Assembly: GCA_938044055.1 (NCBI GenBank)
Contig: CALIQO010000276.1
Location: 1 to 5,834 of the forward strand
Direction of reading: 5' to 3'
Source of the DNA: an uncultured Saprospiraceae bacterium
GTDB taxonomy: Bacteria > Bacteroidota > Bacteroidia > Chitinophagales > Saprospiraceae
DNA length: 5,834 nt
This document shows positions 1 to 5,465 of this stretch, in pieces. A model generated the notes under the pieces. It was given only the letters and a program-made list of their open reading frames with translations. It searched no databases and was not told where the DNA came from. Within the stretch, counting starts at the first letter, position 1. Each line of letters opens with the position of its first letter. The translations under genes were made by a program, and so were the position numbers.

Positions 1-273
1 TACGGTAATGGCTACAGGAACATCCCAGTTGGCATCGGTAAACATGATTGGCCCTGAAACTGTGCCTTCTGTAGGATCGGAAGATGCTGGAGTTATAGTA
101 ACAGTTTCACTTGCATTAGGAGGAGCGAAAAGCGATACCAAGTATACTACAGTCATCCCATCTTCTGAAGTTGTCAGCATAGTACCGGATATAACTACTG
201 ATGATTGTGCAGAAATGGCATTCAATAAAGAAGAAACTAATACGAAAAATAATGGATAAATAACGGCTCTCAT
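1..273 (-). CDS. Secreted protein with Calx-beta-like adhesin repeat, N-terminal fragment (3' end outside window)
   Basis: The minus strand is open from an ATG at 273-271 to the left edge, giving 91 codons with no stop. Residues 1-23 look like a signal peptide: one Arg after Met, a hydrophobic core (VIYPLFFVLVSSLL) and a cleavage region ending ISAQ. The mature part has the pattern 'TTSEDGMTVVYLVSL', then 'PPNASETVTI', 'SSDPTEGTVSG' and 'FTDANWDVPVAITV'. This matches the roughly 90-residue Calx-beta-like/adhesin repeats of large secreted Bacteroidota and planctomycete proteins, in which each repeat ends in an 'F..aNWd.p..vtV' strand. Such proteins are usually long arrays that end in a T9SS module, so most of this gene is probably missing. 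A terminator (377-416) and a candidate promoter (310-343) upstream suggest it starts its own transcription unit. The family call rests on pattern recognition. The reading frame and signal peptide are clear. The substrate or adhesive target cannot be told. Confidence 0.82.
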   Translation of the reverse strand, partial: MRAVIYPLFFVLVSSLLNAISAQSSVVISGTMLTTSEDGMTVVYLVSLFAPPNASETVTITPASSDPTEGTVSGPIMFTDANWDVPVAITV

Positions 274-309
274 GCTCTCGGAGATTTAGTTTTTAAGGAT
301 ATAATAGTT

Positions 310-343
310 CAAAAATAAGAATTCCAATTTAATAAAGGGACAA
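310..343 (-). promoter_or_regulatory. Candidate Bacteroidota-type promoter for the left-edge secreted gene
   Basis: Read on the minus strand, TATTTTTG (317-310) matches the Bacteroidota -7 consensus TAnnTTTG exactly. A TTG (343-341) lies 23 bases upstream as a possible -33 element, at the long end of the usual spacing. The -7 element lies 36 bases before the ATG at 273. It also lies just after the minus-strand terminator at 377-416, where a new transcription unit would be expected to begin. No Shine-Dalgarno sequence is visible, as is usual in this phylum. The region is very AT-rich, so a chance match is possible. Confidence 0.35.
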
Positions 344-376
344 ATTAAATGCCAAATGCGATTCTATATCATTCTT

Positions 377-416
377 AATAAAAAAAGGCTCCAACCAACT
401 GCCTGGATTGAAGCCT
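377..416 (-). terminator. Rho-independent terminator, minus strand
   Basis: On the minus strand, AGGCTTCAATC (416-406) pairs with GGTTGGAGCCT (396-386) over 11 base pairs. Two of these are G-U pairs, and the loop is 9 bases. A run of seven T (386-380) follows, then ATTAAG. Read on the plus strand, the same arms have two A/C mismatches and no T tract, so the structure works in the minus direction only. It would end transcription from the region of the orphan T9SS module (stop at 663-665), about 245 bases further back. It also insulates the left-edge gene from that transcription. Confidence 0.78.
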
Positions 417-621
417 GAAAAAATTGAGAATTGAATCTTACTTCGAGAGAAACCATCTTTTTTCTTACCTACTGATATAATAAGAGTCTGCATCTTTTAT
501 TACAATGATAAAAGTGTTTGCAATTGGTTTTTTGGTTGTTATGCAGTATGTCTACTTAGGTTTCAAAAAGAGTTGTTCCTCCTTCGAGAAATACTATCTA
601 CCAAAATAAGTCGCAATCAAC

Positions 622-634
622 TTTAAAAGGTCCA
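622..634 (+). repeat. 13-bp direct repeat, left copy (TTTAAAAGGTCCA)
   Basis: TTTAAAAGGTCCA is repeated exactly at 917-929. The two copies bracket the segment that contains the orphan T9SS module, and the period is 295 bp. This copy also forms the left arm and loop of a perfect inverted repeat (622-642), which the right copy does not. It could be the footprint of an insertion or of a short-homology recombination event. It could also be chance in AT-rich DNA, though 13 identical bases including GGTCC within 300 bp is not very likely by chance. Confidence 0.6.
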
Positions 635-642
635 CTTTTAAA
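622..642. repeat. Perfect inverted repeat, 8-bp arms and 5-base loop
   Basis: TTTAAAAG (622-629) and CTTTTAAA (635-642) are exact reverse complements around the loop GTCCA. The structure lies 20 bases past the stop codon of the orphan T9SS module in its reading direction. In that direction it is followed by GTTGATTGCG, so it lacks a T tract. In the plus direction it is followed by TTGTGTTTTTTGG. The stem is AT-rich and weak, so at best it is a poor terminator or a protein-binding palindrome. The symmetry is certain; a function is not. Confidence 0.5.
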
Positions 643-662
643 TTGTGTTTTTTGGAAATGGA

Positions 663-917
663 TTACAGGTTTATCCATTTTACCTGTGATGCGTGGTTCT
701 TACCTTTCAATTGTATGATGTAGGTTCCAGTTCTAAGATCTGGTGTATGTAGTTTAATATGATTTCCTCCGCTGTTTGGACTGATTGATTGTGTATGCAC
801 TATTCTGCCGCTTATGTCGATAATGGATATTAGGTAAGAATCCTTATTCTGCCCCTCATAAGACACTTGTAGAAATCCATCGGGACTTGGATTAGGATAA
901 ACGGAGAAGCTCGTTTT
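663..917 (-). pseudogene. Orphan T9SS type A C-terminal sorting module, remnant of a secreted protein gene
   Basis: The minus-strand frame from 917 to the TAA at 665-663 encodes 84 residues that form a nearly complete T9SS type A sorting domain. It opens with 'SFSVYPNPSPDGFLQV', has the central 'ISIIDISGRIVHTQSI', then 'LRTGTYIIQLKG', and ends in 'QVKWINL'. In living genes this module sits at the C-terminus of a large exported protein with a signal peptide. Here an in-frame TAA (920-918) lies immediately upstream. Beyond it only 14 open codons reach an ATG (962-960) with no signal-peptide character, and another in-frame stop precedes that. The other two frames upstream show no recognisable domain. 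GTG at 866-864 could formally start a frame, but it would split the domain after the PNP motif. The best reading is the tail of a gene whose passenger part was deleted, or a transplanted module. A sequencing error at the A6 run (919-914, minus strand) would not rescue it, because the shifted frame also closes within a few codons. Confidence 0.78.
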
Positions 918-929
918 TTAAAAGGTCCA
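917..929 (+). repeat. 13-bp direct repeat, right copy (TTTAAAAGGTCCA)
   Basis: This is identical to 622-634. It overlaps the stop codon (918-920) that closes the orphan T9SS frame. The break in the reading frame therefore falls exactly at the repeat, as expected if the repeat marks a recombination or insertion junction. Confidence 0.6.
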
Positions 930-1016
930 GATGAAATTTATTAATGTGATAATATCAACCATAAAACATATCTTACAGATCTAAACCTTTGAAAACCAAA
1001 TTTTAAAATACCCCTT

Positions 1017-4000
1017 ATGTCTAGATGCCTTTTATCCGCATTAATCTGTATCTTATTATCACATAGTCTTATAGGTCAAAATGTGCAACTGAATTGTGAT
1101 GATAATTTAGAAGATTCCTCAGGAACATTTACACCTACAGGTGTCGGGGACATAGCGTTCGTTACGGAAAACGATAGAAAGTTTTGTCGCTTAGGACCTG
1201 GCAGTGAAATCGCATTTCCTCAAGGTTTAAGTGAGATGGCTTTTGGACAGAATTCTTTTGAAGTAAGGTTTGATATGCGTGTACTAAATGATGAACCGAT
1301 AAGCGAAGATTGTTGCTGGCCGGGTTTTACACTATTCGGCGCGTACGAAAGCCTTCCATTGTTCAATATTAAAATGACCAATTTTCCTGGTTTCGGGGCA
1401 GAATGGGTTTATGACTTTTATGATGGTTTAGATGGTTCGGTCGGTGGCCCATATGTCATCGAAGATCCAGAACTAGAATCGTGGAGAAGAATTGAATTAA
1501 AATTTGATTTAGGTATAAATAGATGGCAAGCTCGGCTCGGAGATGTACAGTTTAATGGTGTGTTTCCTGAAAATTTTGATGCGCAAAATTTTAGAAACTT
1601 GTTGGCCAGCGATCAGATCAGATTTAAAGGAGTTAACCAGGATGATCTTGATGTCCATATTGACATCGATAATTTAGAAATAAATGCCCCTATATCAGCA
1701 GACGAAAATGTTATCAACGCTGCTTTTACTTCTTTAACTAGAGAGATGAACGGAGAGACCTCGCTCAGTGAAAATGAAAAGAAGAACCTGAAACAAGAAA
1801 TTATTAATAACCTATACTATGTTGATTATGAAAACATTCGTGAAGCGTTATTTCAATATACATCCACTTACGAAAATTTAAACCCGCCTCTTTATCAAGA
1901 TGGTATAGCCCGCACTTTTGAGGAATTGCCGCTGCATGATCAGGTCCTGCAATTTTCACAGGCTTATATTTTCGAGACTCAATTTGTTTCTGGAAATATT
2001 GACAAAGTAGCAGGTGTAAAATACGAACATCATGAAGTCATTCCAGGAAAAGTTTCAGAATCGGCCGTTGTCGTGGCTGAGGCTTCTGTCAATCTTGATG
2101 GGACATATAATCGAGACATTGCGGCAGAATTGTCTGCGCAAGAATTTGTCGTAAGGCCTACTGGGTTTTTCTTGCCGGCTGGAGATATTGTTACCGTATC
2201 TGTTCCTTATTCTGCTGTAAATAAAGGTCTATCTATTGTCGTCGGAGCTCAGTTTCGTAATATGGATTATGATTATCTAACAGTTGTCAATAGATTTCCC
2301 GATATATCGGCTGAATATAAATTAGACGATACTGAAATAAAAGTGGCTAACCCATTTGGAGGAGGAATCTATCTGAAGGTGCCAGAAGGAAGTAATGTAG
2401 GAATGGTAGAAGTGAAAATAGAAGACGCCATAGCATCTCCTTATTTTTCATGGAAAGAAGGATCGAAGACAGATGTCACGGATTGGTTAGAACAAGTGTC
2501 TACATCCGGTGCACCATGGGCAGATTTCGAGTCAGACAAATTTATGTTTACCCTTCCTACTGATAAACTTGCGGGTATTGATAATCCGGATGAAATTATG
2601 ACTAAGTGGGATGAGATCATGGATGCAATCCGGTATGTTGCCGGTAGACCTAATGAGCGCCCGAGAGCAGAATATTATAGCTTCGATACCAGACTTGTGA
2701 CACCTGCCTACGGAGCAGGATATCCCATGGTGATCCCTATCAACGAAGCATTCCGAGATGGGGATAACGATTGGAATCCATTAACAGTGTTAGAATCGAA
2801 ACCGGGACAGATATTGCTCCACGAAATGGGGCACAATCACCTCCAGCCTACCATGGCATACGGAGGCGATTTAGATCCGTGTAATTTTCTGGAAGCAGAA
2901 TCTATTGTTCATATGCTCGCAACATCTGTATACAGTAACATCTATGGCATGACGGTAAACGATGCATTTATGGAAAGTGGAGTGGGACAACGATTTGGCT
3001 TCTATCAAGCTGCATTCGATTGGATAATTACCTATAATTTTCGTACGAATGAAAGAATGTACGAAGATGACGATGCCCCACTTGAAGAAAGTGAAATGCT
3101 GAGGTACCAATCTAGAAGCTGGGCTAAGTATGCAGAAATTGCCCACCTATTTGGGTGGGATGCATTGTCAGCAGTTAATGGTCGCTTCTATGAACCAGGA
3201 GTAGAACAGACATCGAATGTATGTGATAGGAGGGGATTCGTCGTAGGGCGAGATGACTATATACGGGCAGCGACAGAAGCTTTAGGATTCAACATGACAC
3301 CGCTCTTTCATTTCTGGGGAATCAATCCTTCTGAGGAATTGGCACAAGAGTTAGAATACTATCCACAGAGCCCTGAAATCAAAGCAAGAATTCTTGAGTA
3401 TCGAGAATCTGTAGCACCTAAAAACATTTCTGACTATATGGTATACCATGATTTATTCCCTAAGGATGATTATCAATACCCTCGGTATGAAAAATACTTA
3501 TCTGAGTTTGACGATGGATTTGCTGCAGATATTCTAGCCCAATTTGACTTTTTACTAGCTACCTATTTTCCAGCCTTAAGAACAGGATCAGAAATCGAAA
3601 CCTATGATATTCCTGATATAAATAGCTCTGTAGAAATAGATTCTGTAAATCATGAGATCAACATTTTAGTAGATGCTGATACGGATATTAGTATGCTAGT
3701 GCCTTCATTCCTTCTTTCTCCGGGAGCGAGAGCAACTATCCTAGATGAGTACCAGCTAAGCAATGAATCTGTTGTGGACTTTTCGAATCCGGTAGTCTAT
3801 GAAGTGATGGCTGAAGATCAAGTCAATGCTACTAACTGGACAGTGACCGTTACATCGGATAACTCATCTGGGATTGATCCAGAAATAGCAGATATGGTTA
3901 GAATTTCACCAAACCCCTTTACGGAAAGTATCCAACTTTCATTCGGTGATACACAACCCACCACACTAGAAGTCTATGATGTTACTGGGCGTTTAAAAAT

Positions 4001-4121
4001 TCAAGTCAAGGACTTAACCAATGAATTCTTAAGTCTTGAGATTCCAGGATTAAGTGGACTATACTTTATTAAACTTCAATGGAAAGATGGCTTCCACTTT
4101 TATAAGATCGTGAAACAGTAG
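1017..4121 (+). CDS. Secreted M60-like (enhancin/mucinase-family) zinc metalloprotease with LamG-like, Ig-like and T9SS sorting domains
   Basis: This 1034-residue protein is probably a glycoprotein-targeting zinc endopeptidase that acts outside the cell. Residues 1-21 are a signal peptide (MSRCLLSALICILLSHSLIGQ minus its last residue is the hydrophobic part), which supports the ATG at 1017. Residues 22-224 look like a LamG/concanavalin A-like beta-sandwich, often carbohydrate-binding. A helical linker follows (about 228-300). The M60-like region spans roughly 375-690. It includes 'RPTGFFLPAGD' (380-390), 'NPFGGGIYLKVPEG', 'IASPYF' and the zinc site HEMGH (602-606). With E626 or E628 this fits the family pattern HExxHx(8-24)E; H602 and H606 would bind zinc and E603 would be the catalytic base. 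Residues 866-948 resemble a Bacteroidota Ig-like domain ('VDFSNPVVYEVMAEDQ', 'NWTVTVTS'). Residues 955-1034 form a T9SS type A sorting module ('RISPNPF' at 962-968, 'VYDVTGRL', 'GLYFIKL'). Known M60 members cleave mucin-type O-glycoproteins; the substrate here is unknown. The frame is intact. The sigma gene begins 72 bases downstream with no clear terminator between. Confidence 0.93.
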   Translation: MSRCLLSALICILLSHSLIGQNVQLNCDDNLEDSSGTFTPTGVGDIAFVTENDRKFCRLGPGSEIAFPQGLSEMAFGQNSFEVRFDMRVLNDEPISEDCCWPGFTLFGAYESLPLFNIKMTNFPGFGAEWVYDFYDGLDGSVGGPYVIEDPELESWRRIELKFDLGINRWQARLGDVQFNGVFPENFDAQNFRNLLASDQIRFKGVNQDDLDVHIDIDNLEINAPISADENVINAAFTSLTREMNGETSLSENEKKNLKQEIINNLYYVDYENIREALFQYTSTYENLNPPLYQDGIARTFEELPLHDQVLQFSQAYIFETQFVSGNIDKVAGVKYEHHEVIPGKVSESAVVVAEASVNLDGTYNRDIAAELSAQEFVVRPTGFFLPAGDIVTVSVPYSAVNKGLSIVVGAQFRNMDYDYLTVVNRFPDISAEYKLDDTEIKVANPFGGGIYLKVPEGSNVGMVEVKIEDAIASPYFSWKEGSKTDVTDWLEQVSTSGAPWADFESDKFMFTLPTDKLAGIDNPDEIMTKWDEIMDAIRYVAGRPNERPRAEYYSFDTRLVTPAYGAGYPMVIPINEAFRDGDNDWNPLTVLESKPGQILLHEMGHNHLQPTMAYGGDLDPCNFLEAESIVHMLATSVYSNIYGMTVNDAFMESGVGQRFGFYQAAFDWIITYNFRTNERMYEDDDAPLEESEMLRYQSRSWAKYAEIAHLFGWDALSAVNGRFYEPGVEQTSNVCDRRGFVVGRDDYIRAATEALGFNMTPLFHFWGINPSEELAQELEYYPQSPEIKARILEYRESVAPKNISDYMVYHDLFPKDDYQYPRYEKYLSEFDDGFAADILAQFDFLLATYFPALRTGSEIETYDIPDINSSVEIDSVNHEINILVDADTDISMLVPSFLLSPGARATILDEYQLSNESVVDFSNPVVYEVMAEDQVNATNWTVTVTSDNSSGIDPEIADMVRISPNPFTESIQLSFGDTQPTTLEVYDVTGRLKIQVKDLTNEFLSLEIPGLSGLYFIKLQWKDGFHFYKIVKQ

Positions 4122-4193
4122 ATATACTAGGAAAATCACTTTCTTTATGTATCTATTTAATAATTGCTACTAGATCGAAATTGTTTTCTTAAA

Positions 4194-4760
4194 ATGCAAG
4201 ACCAAGAAATCATATTCTCAATTAGAGAAAGTGGAGGTGCTAAGAGAAAGTCAGCACAATATATATTTTCCACCCATCAAGGAATGATGCACATGATCAG
4301 AACTAAGCTACATCTTTCTTCTGAGCAGATTAAAGACATGTACGCGGATGCTGTGTCTATAGTTATATGGAATATAGAAACCAATAAATTTAAGGGAGAA
4401 TCAAAAATCAGCAGCTACTTATATCGAATTCTTTATAATAAATCGGTGGACCTTCTCAGACATAGTACGACTCATAAGAATGTAGCCTATCTAGAGTTGT
4501 CTGAGAACAGGCAGATTCCGGCAGAGGAAAATCTCGAAAGAGTACTAGAGACCAGACTCGATGTAGAACAACTAAAATCCATCATAATACAGATGGGTCC
4601 ACCTTGTAATAATATTATTATAGACTGGGCATTCTGGGGGTATAAGATGACTGAGATTGCAGAAAGAAACGGTCTTGAGAATGCGGATAAGGCTAAGAAA
4701 AAAAAATACACCTGTATGAAAAAAGTGCAGGCTCTTCTTAAATCTAAAGGATTCGTATAA
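4194..4760 (+). CDS. RNA polymerase sigma factor, sigma-70 family (ECF-like)
   Basis: This protein of 188 residues should direct RNA polymerase to a set of target promoters. Region 2 spans about 22-92, with 'MYADAVSIVIWNIE', then 'KFKGESKISSYLYRILYNK' and 'VDLLRH', the classic core-binding and -10 recognition pattern. Region 4 spans about 127-184. Its helix-turn-helix is 'MTEIAERNGLENADKAKKKK', preceded by 'MGPPC' and followed by 'YTCMKKV'. The two Cys positions flanking the helix-turn-helix are a familiar feature of the Bacteroidota sigma factors found beside TPR/CHAT genes. I chose the ATG at 4194. A TTG at 4164 in the same frame would add ten residues (MLLDRNCFLK) with no match to the family. 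The stop overlaps the next ATG in TAATG, so translation of the two is probably coupled. A run of nine A (4698-4706) lies inside region 4. No consensus Bacteroidota promoter is obvious in the 72-base gap upstream. The regulon cannot be inferred. Confidence 0.9.
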   Translation: MQDQEIIFSIRESGGAKRKSAQYIFSTHQGMMHMIRTKLHLSSEQIKDMYADAVSIVIWNIETNKFKGESKISSYLYRILYNKSVDLLRHSTTHKNVAYLELSENRQIPAEENLERVLETRLDVEQLKSIIIQMGPPCNNIIIDWAFWGYKMTEIAERNGLENADKAKKKKYTCMKKVQALLKSKGFV

Positions 4761-5464
4761 TGGAAGATAGCGACAAAACATTTGAAAAATATTTTACAGG
4801 AAGAATGAGTAGTGCTCAAGCGACTGATTTTTCAGCTACCCTTGAAGCTAATTCTGAATTGAGAGAACGCTACGAACTTTTTCTTGCCCTTAAGAAAAGT
4901 ACAAGCTTGATAGATCGCGATAGAATGCGTGCAGAGTTAGAAGAAGTTGTTATTGAAGACCTTTCTGAGAAAGAAAAACACGCTTCAGCTAATATTTTTT
5001 CTATAGTAAAGTGGGTAGGAAGTATTGCGGCCCTATTCTTAATTTCATTTATAGCTTATAACGCTTTTCAACCTTCAAGCAATCAAGAATTATTTAAAGA
5101 CAATTACAAGACTTATAATGTGCAAGAAGCTAGAGGAGGAGAAGTAGATGAACTGACTTCCTTATACAAGCAAGGATCGTATGAACTGTTTCTAGAACAA
5201 GCCGAAGGTAGTGTAGATTCTCCTGAACTATTTATGATGGTCAGCAATGCACATATGATGGAGGGGCATTACACCAAAGCCATTTCTACATTGTCTGAAA
5301 TCTCAGACGAAAGTTCGCTAAGGGACATAAAATACTGGTACCTAGGCTTATGTAACTTGGTCGTTGATAATGAGGAAGAGGCCATTAAGAATTTTGATCA
5401 TCTACTTAATATCAGCAATTTCAGAAAACAGGAAATAGAAGAGATTCTATCCGCAATAAAATAA
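4760..5464 (+). CDS. Single-pass membrane protein with anti-sigma-like N-terminus and TPR-like C-terminus
   Basis: The protein has 234 residues. The N-terminal 75 residues are charged and helical ('FEKYFTGRMSSAQATDFSATL', 'NSELRERYELF'). This is the pattern of Bacteroidota anti-sigma or sigma-associated membrane proteins, which lack a zinc motif; here too there is no HxxxCxxC. One membrane segment lies at about 80-103 (IFSIVKWVGSIAALFLISF and on), placing the N-terminus in the cytoplasm and the C-terminus in the periplasm. Residues 107-128 ('LFKDNYKTYNVQEARGGEV') resemble the linker typical of this family. Residues 131-222 contain two or three TPR-like helix pairs ('LYKQGSYELFLEQAEG', 'MMEGHYTKAISTL', 'YWYLGLCNLVVDNEEEAIKNF'). 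The start codon overlaps the sigma stop by one base, and the next gene begins one base after its stop. The inferred role is to hold the sigma factor at the membrane and release it on a periplasmic signal received through the TPR part. The membrane topology is clear; the anti-sigma role is inferred from position and pattern. Confidence 0.82.
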   Translation: MEDSDKTFEKYFTGRMSSAQATDFSATLEANSELRERYELFLALKKSTSLIDRDRMRAELEEVVIEDLSEKEKHASANIFSIVKWVGSIAALFLISFIAYNAFQPSSNQELFKDNYKTYNVQEARGGEVDELTSLYKQGSYELFLEQAEGSVDSPELFMMVSNAHMMEGHYTKAISTLSEISDESSLRDIKYWYLGLCNLVVDNEEEAIKNFDHLLNISNFRKQEIEEILSAIK

Positions 5465-5465
5465 A

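Larger units (their letters stand above)
274..662. other. 389-bp gap without a supported gene
   Basis: The gap separates the left-edge minus-strand gene from the orphan T9SS module. From left to right it holds a candidate minus-strand promoter (310-343), a strong minus-strand terminator (377-416), an AT-rich stretch without recognisable features (417-621), and a perfect 8-bp inverted repeat (622-642). The longest minus-strand frame I found in it (493-329, 54 codons) runs through the terminator hairpin and resembles nothing I know, so I do not call it. The stretch at 417-662 could be decayed coding sequence, a long 3' untranslated region, or an unrecognised small RNA that ends at the terminator. 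Confidence 0.6.

Noticed and set aside
8..259. Plus-strand open frame of 83 codons
   Set aside because: It lies opposite the minus-strand secreted gene, which has a clear signal peptide and repeat pattern. The plus-strand translation shows no domain.
329..493. Minus-strand frame of 54 codons starting at ATG 493-491
   Set aside because: It runs through the terminator hairpin and its T tract, resembles no known family and has no recognisable promoter of its own.
441..589. CTTCGAGA at 441-448 and 582-589
   Set aside because: An 8-bp match with unrelated flanks is expected by chance over this distance.
918..962. Minus-strand mini-frame ATG to TAA in frame with the orphan T9SS module
   Set aside because: It has only 14 residues with no signal-peptide features. 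Stop read-through to make a T9SS-tailed peptide is not supported by anything visible.
984..991. AACCTTTG as a -7 element for the M60 protease gene
   Set aside because: It misses the first T of TAnnTTTG and no TTG lies at the right distance upstream. It is 25 bases from the ATG, so it remains possible but is too weak to list.
2871..3146. Minus-strand frame of 91 codons within the M60 gene
   Set aside because: It is a shadow of the strongly supported plus-strand protease coding sequence.
4164..4193. Upstream TTG start extending the sigma factor by ten residues
   Set aside because: The ATG at 4194 gives a normal sigma N-terminus. The extra residues look like translated intergenic sequence.
4487..4819. 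Minus-strand frames at 4487-4819 and 4572-4781
   Set aside because: They lie opposite the sigma factor and membrane protein genes and have no domain or signal of their own.
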